Shown: positions 54,708 through 62,725, counted from the stretch's first letter. The stretch: DNA of 64,000 nt from Weissella confusa (GCA_016466735.1 JAAOED010000002.1:62001-126000), one strand, 5' to 3'. Notes: generated from the sequence alone by a model not told the origin. Numbers and translations are program-made.

Positions 54708-55868
54708 TTAACCTCGGTAGTATGCCCACGGTACTTGTGGATCAAATTGCTCATCAGTTGAGACAACGAGCCCCTTCTTAAAGCGCGTCAACAACCAGAA
54801 ACGGAGCGGCTCAGGGATACCAAGCATCTCAAAATCACTCGTTGAGATAGCATAGCGAATCCCCTTTTCATCATTATTCATGACTTTTTGCACCCAGTTT
54901 GGGTCAACAATCAGTTCACGCGCAATCGCAGCGCCATCAACGCCTGCTTGCACAAGCGCTTCAACTTGTTCCGGTGTACGCAACAAACCGGCGACAATCA
55001 ACGGAATGTCACCCAAAATCGCCTTGTACTTGGCATAAAGTGGTTCCTTATCTTCCTTATTCATAAATGGCGTTTGGAATGCATCCTTTAATGAGATGTG
55101 GAAGTATGAAATTGGACGCTTGATAATTTCTTGGGCCATTGCCAATGAATCCGTGAAGCGAATCCCAGGCGTCGTTGGCTCTTCAGGTGATTGACGGTAA
55201 CCAATAATGAATCGGTCATCCGCATACTCATCACGTGCTGCGACGACGGCATCCAAAACCGCCAATCCATAACGCATGCGGTCGTTCAAATCACCACCCC
55301 ATTCATCAGTTCGTTGGTTGGCGTGCTCTGAGAAGAATTGTTGCATCGCATACATGTTGGCACCGTGTAGTTCAACACCAGCAAAACCAGCTGCAATTGC
55401 ACGACGGGTTGCTTCACCGAAGTCGGTAATACTTTGACGGATTTCCTCATCAGTCATCGGACGTGGTGTCGCCATACCTGGTTGGTGACCCGGTACATCA
55501 GAAGGGCCGACGACATCATCGTGCAATACTGCTGCCGTTTGTGCGATACGACCACCAAATGACAATTGTAGAACCGGCACTGAGCCACGATTCTTAATCA
55601 CGTCTGCAATCTTCTTCAACCCTGAAATCTTTTCATCGGAATCAATACCGATTTGACCAACGTATGTCTTACCGGCCATTGAAACATATGCCATTTCAAC
55701 GATGACCAAACCAGGACCACCAGCCCGCATTTTGTAGTAGTTCACCTCATCATCAGTCACAACACCCGTTGCAAAAGATGAACGCAAAGTCGTTGGTGGG
55801 AATACAACGCGATTCTTTATTTCAACACCATTCGCCAACTTGAATGGCTCGAGGAATTTATAACTCAT
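54708..55868 (-). CDS. NADH:flavin oxidoreductase, old yellow enzyme family
   Basis: 386 residues from ATG 55868 (MSYKFLEPF), GAAAGAG 9 nt upstream; the ATG two codons earlier is too close to it. TIM-barrel OYE features: NRVVFPPTTLR, LQLSFGGRIAQ, the substrate-contact region GFAGVELHGANMYAMQQFFSEHANQRTDEWGGDLNDRMRY, and phosphate-binding VAGLLRTPEQVEALVQAGVDGAAIAR. FMN-dependent reductase of activated alkenes or quinones; electron acceptor unknown. The YqiG-like subgroup is common in lactic acid bacteria. Operon with the small gene downstream. Confidence 0.9.
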   Translation of the reverse strand: MSYKFLEPFKLANGVEIKNRVVFPPTTLRSSFATGVVTDDEVNYYKMRAGGPGLVIVEMAYVSMAGKTYVGQIGIDSDEKISGLKKIADVIKNRGSVPVLQLSFGGRIAQTAAVLHDDVVGPSDVPGHQPGMATPRPMTDEEIRQSITDFGEATRRAIAAGFAGVELHGANMYAMQQFFSEHANQRTDEWGGDLNDRMRYGLAVLDAVVAARDEYADDRFIIGYRQSPEEPTTPGIRFTDSLAMAQEIIKRPISYFHISLKDAFQTPFMNKEDKEPLYAKYKAILGDIPLIVAGLLRTPEQVEALVQAGVDGAAIARELIVDPNWVQKVMNNDEKGIRYAISTSDFEMLGIPEPLRFWLLTRFKKGLVVSTDEQFDPQVPWAYYRG

Positions 55869-55946
55869 TGTCATTAACTCTTTCTTATTATTAGTGACAC
55901 CATTATAGCATTATGTACAACTATTAAATTTTTACACCTCTTTTTC

Positions 55947-55975
55947 TTGCGGAAATATCACCATGTACTTACAAT
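55947..55975 (+). promoter_or_regulatory. Promoter of the PLP trans-sulfuration gene
   Basis: TTGCGG, 17 bp, TACAAT (55970-55975). About 45 bp of leader before the ATG; no riboswitch seen. Confidence 0.7.
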
Positions 55976-56027
55976 AAGTCTATTCATTTCATTGTTAACA
56001 TTTTCAAGCAAAGAAGGGGACACAAAC

Positions 56028-57167
56028 ATGAAGTTTGAAACGAAGGTTATTCACGGTGGTACACAAGGGGATCCAGTTACTGGAGCTGTTACCACGCCCA
56101 TTTACCAAACATCAACCTATCACCAAAAGGAGCTAGGTGGTGGCGCTAAGTATGAGTACACGCGCGGTGAGAACCCTACCCGCTTCGCTTTGGAGTCAGT
56201 TATGGCTGACATTGAAAACGGAACGGATGGATTTGCCTTTTCATCAGGAATGGCTGCTATCCACGCAACAATGAGCTTGTTGAAGGCCGGCGACCACATC
56301 GTGATGGCCAACGACGTTTACGGCGGAACTTTCCGCTTGGTTAACCGCATCATGGCTGAACTGGGCATTAAGTTTACGGCGGTCGATACGGCTGATAGCG
56401 ATGCTTTGAAGGCCGCAATGACGCCAGAAACAAAGATGGTTTACTTGGAATCACCTTCTAACCCATTGATGCACGTGACGGATATTGCTGAAGCATCAAA
56501 GATTGCCCACGAAGGTGGCGCAATCGCCGTTGTTGATAACACGTTTGCTTCACCATACAACCAAAACCCATTGGACTTGGGTGCTGACGTGGTTGTTCAC
56601 TCAGGAACGAAGTACTTGGGTGGTCACGCCGACCTATTGTCAGGGTTCGTCGTTGTGAAGGATGCTAAGTTGGCTGAGCGTATCAAGTTCATTCAAATGT
56701 CTATTGGTGCTGTTTTGTCACCACAAGATTCATACATGGTCCAACGTTCAATTAAGACATTGGCTTTGCGTGTGCAACGCCACAACGAAAACGCGATGGC
56801 ATTGGCCGAGTTCTTGAACAACCACCCAAAGGTTGCTACGGTTTACTTCCCTGGTTTGCCAGGTACGCCTGATCACGAGATTGCTAAGAAGCAAATGCGT
56901 GGATTCGGCGGCATGATGTCAATCGAGCTACAACCTGGTTTGGACGTTAAGAAGTTTGTTGAGAACTTGGATGTCTTCTTGTTGGCCGAGTCACTTGGTG
57001 GTGTTGAATCATTGATTGAAGTGCCAGCAGTGATGACCCACGCTTCTATCCCACGCGAGATTCGCATTGCTAACGGCATCAAGGATGAGTTGGTTCGTAT
57101 CTCAGTAGGTATTGAAGATATCGACGATTTGATTGCCGACATGTCAAAGGGCTTGGATGCCTTGTAA
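56028..57167 (+). CDS. Trans-sulfuration PLP enzyme (cystathionine beta/gamma-lyase or synthase type)
   Basis: 379 residues from ATG 56028 (MKFETKVIHGGTQGDPVTGA), AAGGGG 8 nt upstream; the longer frame from 55947 runs through the promoter. Cys/Met-metabolism fold: YEYTRGENPTRFALE, FSSGMAAIHATMSLL, YLESPSNPLMHVTDI, VVDNTFASPYNQNPLDLGAD, and the PLP lysine in VVHSGTKYLGGHADLLSG. Members interconvert cystathionine, homocysteine and cysteine. Lyase versus synthase cannot be separated by eye; MetC/CTH-like lyase is my favoured reading. Own promoter and terminator. Confidence 0.92.
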   Translation: MKFETKVIHGGTQGDPVTGAVTTPIYQTSTYHQKELGGGAKYEYTRGENPTRFALESVMADIENGTDGFAFSSGMAAIHATMSLLKAGDHIVMANDVYGGTFRLVNRIMAELGIKFTAVDTADSDALKAAMTPETKMVYLESPSNPLMHVTDIAEASKIAHEGGAIAVVDNTFASPYNQNPLDLGADVVVHSGTKYLGGHADLLSGFVVVKDAKLAERIKFIQMSIGAVLSPQDSYMVQRSIKTLALRVQRHNENAMALAEFLNNHPKVATVYFPGLPGTPDHEIAKKQMRGFGGMMSIELQPGLDVKKFVENLDVFLLAESLGGVESLIEVPAVMTHASIPREIRIANGIKDELVRISVGIEDIDDLIADMSKGLDAL

Positions 57168-57180
57168 TATTGATAAAGTA

Positions 57181-57217
57181 ACTCCCCAAACGGTTTCGGT
57201 CGTTTGGGGAGTTTTTT
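57181..57217 (+). terminator. Terminator of the PLP enzyme gene
   Basis: ACTCCCCAAACG-GTTTCGGT-CGTTTGGGGAGT followed by TTTTT. Confidence 0.95.
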
Positions 57218-57224
57218 CGTTATG

Positions 57225-57769
57225 TAGTTGGTGGTGTGTGTCCGTCCTTACGGCCGGAGTGCTTGGCCCCTTCTTTCGGCTCGCTAACCCAAGTGGACCA
57301 TGACCTGTGGGGAGCGGAGTCCACTGTGTTGCAGCGTACACCTTTACCTCCTCGTGGCTCTAAGCGGGAAACCCGCTAAGAACCCACACCCACGGGTCAA
57401 GGTCCACTTGGGTCTATACGCTCGGCGGGCCAGGTCACAGCAGCCAAGCATTACTCTATTGATTTGATTTTCATCTACCACAAGACCACAAAGAGAACAG
57501 TTCACCTATTTGTTTTACGGTGAATGACTATCTCAAACAGACTAGAACATCTCGGCTGCTGTGGCTGGGGGCGCCCCGCGTATAGAACCGGATACGGCTA
57601 AACATGTGGGGGTAATACTTAGGGATTTATCCCTTAGTATTACGGAGGGTAAAGGTGTACGCGGCAAAGCCGTGGACTCCGCCTCCCACTGTTTTGACGT
57701 ATCCGGTTTAGCGGGCCTAAAGAAGCCCCCAGCCACTCGACGCAACGCGTCGACACACACCACCAACTA
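57225..57769. mobile_element. 545-bp palindromic element with two structured inverted arms
   Basis: It lies between two terminated genes. Ends: TAGTTGGTGGTGTGTGT (57225-57241) is repeated inverted at 57753-57769, with the outer TA as a possible target duplication. Arm B (57225-57445, plus) and arm A (57769-57554, minus) are homologous. They share the cores GCGGAGTCCAC (57314-57324; 57682-57672) and GCGTACACCTTTACC (57334-57348; 57662-57648), and the inner end CACAGCAGCC (57436-57445; 57563-57554). Helices sit at the same places in both arms with different but paired bases, for example ACCCAAGTGGACC/GGTCCACTTGGGT in B against AACCGGATACG/CGTATCCGGTT in A. The centre (about 108 bp) has one hairpin, TTCACC/GGTGAA. 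No credible gene lies inside. Either a MITE-like element or a paired structured RNA locus. Confidence 0.5.
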
Positions 57770-57790
57770 AACCAGCCAAAAACGCAAAAT

Positions 57791-57831
57791 AAAAACCGCG
57801 TGAACGTATATCTACGTTTCACGCGGTTTTT
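57791..57831 (-). terminator. Terminator of the 45-residue gene
   Basis: AAAAACCGCGTGAAACGT / ACGTTCACGCGGTTTTT on the minus strand, 25 bp after the stop of the small gene. Confidence 0.93.
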
Positions 57832-57855
57832 CAGTAAGCTACTGATAAAGTCAAA

Positions 57856-57993
57856 TTACTTTGACTCCAATTCAGCCTTACCCTTGGCCCATTGTTGGAT
57901 GTTAACAACTTCAGCCACACGAGCCTTCTTTGCAGAATCGTGTGATGTTGGTCGCTTACGAGCCCATGAGTTGTATGGTGATTGAACAGCCAT
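57856..57993 (-). CDS. 45-residue basic protein of unknown function
   Basis: ATG 57993 to TAA 57856-57858. It has GGAGG 8 nt upstream, a near-consensus promoter (58031-58059) and a strong terminator, so it is very likely expressed. The peptide starts MAVQSPYNSWARKRPTSHDS and continues with a basic helix-forming segment (KKARVAEVVNIQQW) and a Lys/Glu tail. No signal peptide or membrane helix. Not recognised; it could be a small nucleic-acid- or ribosome-associated protein. Its size is below usual annotation cut-offs. Confidence 0.8.
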   Translation of the reverse strand: MAVQSPYNSWARKRPTSHDSAKKARVAEVVNIQQWAKGKAELESK

Positions 57994-58030
57994 GATCATT
58001 TCCTCCATTTATGTTATCGATAACTTTACT

Positions 58031-58059
58031 AGTATACCGATAAAAACAAAGTGCGTCAA
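58031..58059 (-). promoter_or_regulatory. Promoter of the 45-residue gene
   Basis: TTGACG (58059-58054), 17 bp, TATACT (58036-58031). Confidence 0.88.
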
Positions 58060-58099
58060 ACTTTTATCCCAAATCCGTCAATTTTTCATCGCGTATAAG

Positions 58100-58128
58100 T
58101 TGTGAACACCAAGTCTGCGCCGTATACT
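58100..58128 (+). promoter_or_regulatory. corA promoter with start close to the ATG
   Basis: TTGTGA (58100-58105), 17 bp, TATACT (58123-58128). Expected transcript start at 58135-58136, only 2-3 nt before the ATG at 58138. Confidence 0.7.
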
Positions 58129-58137
58129 AAGGTTACT

Positions 58138-59061
58138 ATGATTACACAAAAAACAACTTTCCCAGATTTCGTCTGGTTCCAAGTACATGATATGACTCCT
58201 GAGGAACGAGAATGGTTGACCAAAGACCAGCTCATCCCCAATGAACTCCTAAGTTATGCCGTCGACCCATACGAAAGTGCCCGTATGGAATATGACGAAG
58301 AAGCTGATTTGACGTTGATGATTTTTGACGTCGTCACACCAACATCACCTCGTGCCACAACTGAACCTGTTGGCATGCTCTTTAGTAATGACCAACAACG
58401 TCTCTACACCTTCACTCGCGAGGAAACGGATTACGTGGACAGCTACTTGAGCGGCACCGAAGTTAGTCGTCGCCCCTTGCCTGACCATGCCACGCCGCTG
58501 GATGTCATTTTGAATGGTACGGAGCTACTTTCTTCAAAGTTTATGTCGGCAATTCTTGAAATCAATCGCCGTCGCACACCAATTCAAAGTGAAATTCGCA
58601 AGACGAAGCAAACACAAAAGACGATTGATCAATTGATGGATTTACAGACGGATTTGATTTACCTATTGAATTCTTTGCATACTGACCGCGACTTGCTACG
58701 CAGCTACAAGGCGCGTCACAACATCCAACTAACCGATCACCAATCAGAACGTATTGATGACGTCACGGTCGAGTTGCAACAAGCCATCGACACCGGTGAG
58801 TTGTCACAACTGGTTACCAACCGTGTTTCAGATGCCTTTGTTAACCTAGCCAATTCAAACCTAAACTGGACGATGAAACTTTTGACCGTTTCATCAATCG
58901 TTCTAACGGTGCCCAACATTGTGTCAGGGTTCTTCGGTCAAAATGTTGACCTACCCTTTACGCACATCCACACGGGCTGGATTGTGACCCTTATCATCAC
59001 TTTCATTCTGATGATTATCACAACGATTGTCCTTTGGCGTTCGGGATTTTTCCGCAAATAG
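58138..59061 (+). CDS. corA: CorA-family magnesium/divalent-cation transporter
   Basis: 307 residues from ATG 58138 (MITQKTTFPDFVWFQVHDM); an upstream in-frame GTG (58102) lies inside the promoter. A long cytosolic domain with the extended helix (EINRRRTPIQSEIRKTKQTQK..) is followed by two C-terminal transmembrane helices and a short basic tail (WRSGFFRK). The pore-loop signature, normally YGMN, reads SGFFGQN here: Gln replaces Met. The AAGG before the ATG would lie upstream of the predicted transcript start, so the mRNA may be leaderless. Cation specificity unknown. Confidence 0.9.
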   Translation: MITQKTTFPDFVWFQVHDMTPEEREWLTKDQLIPNELLSYAVDPYESARMEYDEEADLTLMIFDVVTPTSPRATTEPVGMLFSNDQQRLYTFTREETDYVDSYLSGTEVSRRPLPDHATPLDVILNGTELLSSKFMSAILEINRRRTPIQSEIRKTKQTQKTIDQLMDLQTDLIYLLNSLHTDRDLLRSYKARHNIQLTDHQSERIDDVTVELQQAIDTGELSQLVTNRVSDAFVNLANSNLNWTMKLLTVSSIVLTVPNIVSGFFGQNVDLPFTHIHTGWIVTLIITFILMIITTIVLWRSGFFRK

Positions 59062-59068
59062 TCATCCA

Positions 59069-59098
59069 CAGCAGAACCTTTTCAGGTTCTGCTTTTTT
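59069..59098 (+). terminator. Terminator of corA
   Basis: AGCAGAACC-TTTTCA-GGTTCTGCT then TTTTT. Confidence 0.93.
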
Positions 59099-59107
59099 GT
59101 TTTTTCC

Positions 59108-59201
59108 TGTGTATAACCTGTTGAAAACCGGACAACCTTCCCACAAGAAATCGATACTTATCCACAAACATACAGACTTTTACACACCCAACTGTGGATA
59201 A
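59108..59201. promoter_or_regulatory. Cluster of four DnaA-box-like sequences
   Basis: TGTGTATAA (59108-59116, inverted, one mismatch), TTATCCACA (59158-59166, perfect), TTTTACACA (59178-59186, two mismatches), TGTGGATAA (59193-59201, perfect, inverted). They lie in a gap between converging terminators. No dnaA, dnaN or AT-rich unwinding region is nearby, so this looks like a DnaA-binding locus rather than oriC. Confidence 0.5.
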
Positions 59202-59220
59202 ACCAGGTAAAAACCGGTGC

Positions 59221-59254
59221 AAAAAAGCCGATTGCAACTGAATGCAATCGGCTA
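59221..59254 (-). terminator. Terminator of the flippase-like gene
   Basis: AGCCGATTGCA-TTCAGT-TGCAATCGGCT then TTTTT on the minus strand. Confidence 0.93.
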
Positions 59255-59261
59255 ATTTCGT

Positions 59262-61400
59262 TTACTTCAAATGTAATTTGTGTGCGATAGTTGCTGCGCG
59301 TTGACCAAGAACGCTTTCACCAACGTGTGTCTTGAGCATTGCGACACCGTAGATACCAGCACCAACTAGACCAACGACAATCGTAACAACCAATTGTGCC
59401 ATCTTTGTATCAGGCACGAATAGCGTCAACGTGTTCGTCAAGAGCGCTACCACAGCGTACATGACCAAGCCCCAGAACAAGATAACCATCAATGAGAAAT
59501 TGAATGGCGCCCAATCAATAGCGTATAGCACGCTGAGGCGTCGAATTGAAATAATCAATCCAACCGCAAAGGCTAGTACCGTCGCCATCAAAGGTCCGGC
59601 ACCTTGCAACCAAATCGTCAAAGGCACTTGCAAGACCAACTTCAAAATCAAAATCAAGCCTAGCACCTTCACCGTGAATGACAACTCATTCAAACCTTGG
59701 TAAATGGCCAAGACAACCATGTACAAGCCCAAGGCGATAGCTGTGAAGCTGGCAAATTGCAAAATCAACGTTCCGTTTGTTGCATCATTCGTGTTGTAGA
59801 ACAGAATGTATAGCGGATGTGCCACAGCGGCCATCCCCAATGAGGCTGGTACCATCACAAATGCTAGCAACTTAAAGGCGAATTGAATTTGATCACCAAT
59901 GTTCTCGCGGTCCCCAATCTCTTTAGCGCGTGCCAACATTGGCAAGGCCGTTTCCGCCATACCAACGGCAAGTGACACAACCAACATGACCAACTTGTTT
60001 GAGTTAAAGGCAAATTGGGCAAACATCGCTTGCATCGCATCGTGCGTAGCTGACGTGAACGCCTTCATGATGTGGAAGAACGTATATTGGTCAATCACTT
60101 GCACAATCGCAATTGCAGAACCAGCAAAGATAACTGGCAATGACTGGCGTGCCATGCGAATCATGATTTCGCGTGGGTTGAAGTCCGGCGCTGGAATATT
60201 CATCGCCATCTTTTCAGCAAAGAACTTTCGACGCTTCCAGATACCAAATACCAAGACGATGATTCCAGCTAGCGCACCCCAGAAGGCAGCCAACGTTGAT
60301 TCAACCGTGGCATCGACCCATGTCCCGTGATGACCAACCATAATCCAGTACGTCATCCCCAACATGTAGGCCACACGAATCAATTGTTCAACGAACTGAG
60401 ACAAAGCTGACAGTCCCATGAACTCGAATCCTTGCACGTATCCACGCAACATCGATAGCGTTGGAATCAACACCAATGCAGCTGATAGTGAACGGATAAC
60501 TGGCACCACGTTCGGATCTCCTTGCGAGAGGACCCCGGCTAGCAAGTACAAGATCGCACCAGCCGCGATTCCTAGCACACCACCAAATTGTAAGGCTTGG
60601 CGGAAGATGCGACGAACGGCATCATAGTGACGTGAAACGCCATACTCCGCAACCAAACGTGCCAAGACGTTTGGCAACCCAGCCGTCGCAATCAACAAGG
60701 CCACACTATAAATTTGGTAACCTTGTGCATACAATGAGTTGGCAGAATTGAAATATACATTTCCAATCATGGCCACCCATGGAATAACATATAAGGCCCC
60801 TAGCACACGTGATGCCAAGCTACCGATTGTCATCCAGGCTGATCCACGCAACATACGTGATTCAGCGTTACTATCATCAACTAAATCAGTTTCAATTTCT
60901 GGAACGGTCGTTAGTTCATCGGCCACCATGATTGGCGTCTCGGCCAACGTATCGTCTTCTTCTGCGAAAGCTTCCGGCAGAACACTTGGCTCAGATACCG
61001 TCGCCGTCTCGCTAGTTTGGCTAGCAACTGGCGCAACGTCAATTTCACTAGCTGGTTCATCAAATTGACTTGGCCATTCAGAACTTGCTGGCAATTGCAC
61101 GTCAGCTGCCGCCTCATCAATCGCTTCACTTGCGACCGACTTAGGCGCATCCTCACGAACAAATGTATCTGCAACTTGGTGTACCTTAATCGTTGATACG
61201 CCTTCAGGTCGCGTTACCACTTCTGCCACTGAGTGCGACTGCGTAGGTGTCGTTGTCGCTTCTGATGTTACCTTTTCTTCATCACGTGCTTCAAAGATGT
61301 CATCAATCGTGGCCCCATTAAGGAGAGCAGCCAATTCTTCAAACGTTATATCACGTCGGAATGGCGACTCTTCATACTGGGGTGATTTTTCATCAGCCAT
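59262..61400 (-). CDS. MurJ/YtgP-like lipid flippase with a long acidic N-terminal extension
   Basis: 712 residues from ATG 61400 (MADEKSPQYE), AAGGGG 11 nt upstream; the ATG at 61424 would abut the tRNA-Arg 3' end. Residues 1-182 are cytosolic, disordered and acidic, with one amphipathic patch (RRDITFEELAALLNGATIDD). From MLRGSAWMTIGSLASRVLGALYV the protein is a 14-helix MOP-superfamily transporter of the polysaccharide/YtgP type that flips undecaprenyl-linked wall precursors. Usual family length is about 530, so the extension is unusual. A tRNA-Arg gene ends 32 bp upstream; a read-through transcript is possible. Confidence 0.87.
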   Translation of the reverse strand: MADEKSPQYEESPFRRDITFEELAALLNGATIDDIFEARDEEKVTSEATTTPTQSHSVAEVVTRPEGVSTIKVHQVADTFVREDAPKSVASEAIDEAAADVQLPASSEWPSQFDEPASEIDVAPVASQTSETATVSEPSVLPEAFAEEDDTLAETPIMVADELTTVPEIETDLVDDSNAESRMLRGSAWMTIGSLASRVLGALYVIPWVAMIGNVYFNSANSLYAQGYQIYSVALLIATAGLPNVLARLVAEYGVSRHYDAVRRIFRQALQFGGVLGIAAGAILYLLAGVLSQGDPNVVPVIRSLSAALVLIPTLSMLRGYVQGFEFMGLSALSQFVEQLIRVAYMLGMTYWIMVGHHGTWVDATVESTLAAFWGALAGIIVLVFGIWKRRKFFAEKMAMNIPAPDFNPREIMIRMARQSLPVIFAGSAIAIVQVIDQYTFFHIMKAFTSATHDAMQAMFAQFAFNSNKLVMLVVSLAVGMAETALPMLARAKEIGDRENIGDQIQFAFKLLAFVMVPASLGMAAVAHPLYILFYNTNDATNGTLILQFASFTAIALGLYMVVLAIYQGLNELSFTVKVLGLILILKLVLQVPLTIWLQGAGPLMATVLAFAVGLIISIRRLSVLYAIDWAPFNFSLMVILFWGLVMYAVVALLTNTLTLFVPDTKMAQLVVTIVVGLVGAGIYGVAMLKTHVGESVLGQRAATIAHKLHLK

Positions 61401-61432
61401 GTTGACCGTTCCCCTTTCTTTCATAAAAAAAA

Positions 61433-61505
61433 TGACGCTACACAGACTCGAACTGTGATCTAAGACTTAGGAGGTCCTTGTTCTATCCTGTTGAACTATA
61501 GCGCC
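61433..61505 (-). tRNA. tRNA-Arg(CCU)
   Basis: 73 nt: acceptor GGCGCTA/TAGCGTC (one G-T pair) with discriminator A; anticodon stem AGGAC/GTCTT around CTCCTAA, anticodon CCT; T-arm CACAG/CTGTG around TTCGAGT. CCA not encoded; TTTTTTTT follows directly and can help termination. TATAAT at 61529-61524 lies upstream. Confidence 0.96.
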
Positions 61506-61534
61506 AAAGTATTCCAAGTAACTATTATACACAA

Positions 61535-61584
61535 GAAAACCCGTTGTTTGTAGTTGATATGTAATATCAACCCATCCAACGGGT
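61535..61584 (-). terminator. Nested hairpin terminator of the glycosyltransferase gene
   Basis: ACCCGTTG / CAACGGGT encloses GTTGATAT / ATATCAAC, then TTTTC on the minus strand. It ends just before the -10 box of the tRNA-Arg gene. Confidence 0.8.
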
Positions 61585-61591
61585 ATTTCAT

Positions 61592-62662
61592 TTAGGCGAC
61601 AATGTCTCGCCACTTTGCCAGAATAGCTGACATTTCAAAATCTTTGGCGCGTTCTAATGACTTCGTGGCCAATAAGCAACGCATTTCATAGCTTTGCAAC
61701 ATCGGTTCAAGACGGTACCACAGGGCATCAGCGTTTTTAGCAGCCAACTCTCCGTAGATACCACCCTCCAAAATTTCGACCGCGCCGGTATTGTCCGTCG
61801 ACAGAATAGGCAAGCCAAAACTCATCGCCTCAACTAATACCAAGGGCAAGCCTTCCCAACGTGATGTGGCAAGGAAAATAGATGCCTGGCGGTAATGCTC
61901 CGCCAACGCTTCATCATGTAAGCCACCGCGATAAATAATTTTATCCGTGACTTCATTGGCTTTAATTAAACGTTCGAACGACGCCATGTCTTCCGGCAAA
62001 CCTTCACCCGCAATCGCAATCTGCCAGTCATCCGGTAGTTTCTTGGCCAAGTTCAACATAATATCAATTCCCTTATGCTGAATGGCAATGCGACCCGTGA
62101 ACGCAATCGTATGCTTAGTTAGGTCAGCTCGTCCGCTCACCGGCATCGTCAGTGGATTCCAAATTTTAATCGCGCGGTCAGTCACGGTTTGGAACCCTTC
62201 TAGATCCGTTTCAGTTAACGCAACCACCACATCGGCTGCTTTGACGCCCGCTACAAATTCAGCCCGCATGTCACGGTAATACTGATTAAAGTAGGTATCG
62301 ATATTATTATGCATCCAAGCAATCGTTTTTAATTCAGGGAGTCGTGACTTCAGGTATGGAATAAAACTCGTTAAGATACCTGCATTTAAGATCACGACAT
62401 CAATTTTCTCTTCTATCAAAATATCAGCCAAATCTGTCATTTGTTGCTGATACGTCTGCAATGGGTCAGGGCCATTCGCTGGCATGACCGGATGAGGCGC
62501 TGGAATTAAGCGCCCTTTCAACTCGTAGTATGACGGCACATCAGCCATCTGGTAAAAAGCAACCGTGGCGAATTCAGTCATGGCGTTACCAACAACAGTT
62601 GCAGCTCGCTTCATGCCACCCATTCCCAGATTCTCAACAGCCATCAAAATTCTCTTTGCCAT
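61592..62662 (-). CDS. GT4-family glycosyltransferase
   Basis: 356 residues from ATG 62662 (MAKRILMAVENLGMGGMKRA), AGGGGG about 9 nt upstream; the longer frame to 62737 runs into the leuS terminator. GT-B fold: N-terminal glycine-rich donor loop ENLGMGGMKRA; C-terminal nucleotide-sugar domain with FTGRIAIQHKGIDIMLNLAKKL, IAGEGLPEDM and the EX7E signature in SRWEGLPLVLVEAMSFGLPILSTD. It probably works on wall teichoic acid, glycolipid or exopolysaccharide; acceptor unknown. Single-gene unit between two terminators. Confidence 0.9.
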   Translation of the reverse strand: MAKRILMAVENLGMGGMKRAATVVGNAMTEFATVAFYQMADVPSYYELKGRLIPAPHPVMPANGPDPLQTYQQQMTDLADILIEEKIDVVILNAGILTSFIPYLKSRLPELKTIAWMHNNIDTYFNQYYRDMRAEFVAGVKAADVVVALTETDLEGFQTVTDRAIKIWNPLTMPVSGRADLTKHTIAFTGRIAIQHKGIDIMLNLAKKLPDDWQIAIAGEGLPEDMASFERLIKANEVTDKIIYRGGLHDEALAEHYRQASIFLATSRWEGLPLVLVEAMSFGLPILSTDNTGAVEILEGGIYGELAAKNADALWYRLEPMLQSYEMRCLLATKSLERAKDFEMSAILAKWRDIVA

Positions 62663-62689
62663 GCCCTGCACCCCCTTGCTTTGCATACT

Positions 62690-62725
62690 AAAAGAGGAAC
62701 CCCCACAAACGCGAGAGTTCCTCTT
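62690..62725 (-). terminator. Terminator of leuS
   Basis: AAGAGGAAC / GTTCCTCTT arms then TTAG on the minus strand. It starts 60 bp after the leuS stop; T-run short. Confidence 0.7.

Noticed and set aside
57225-57769. RNase P RNA, tmRNA or SRP RNA
   Set aside because: None of the conserved blocks (for example GAGGAAAGTCC of RNase P or the tmRNA tRNA-like ends) is present, and the inverted two-arm layout does not fit.
57542-57770. Open frames of about 70 codons on both strands inside the palindromic element
   Set aside because: They run through the paired helices, have no ribosome binding site and mirror each other because of the inverted repeats.
59108-59201. Chromosomal origin oriC
   Set aside because: No dnaA or dnaN, no AT-rich 13-mer-like unwinding region and only four boxes; kept as a DnaA-box cluster only.
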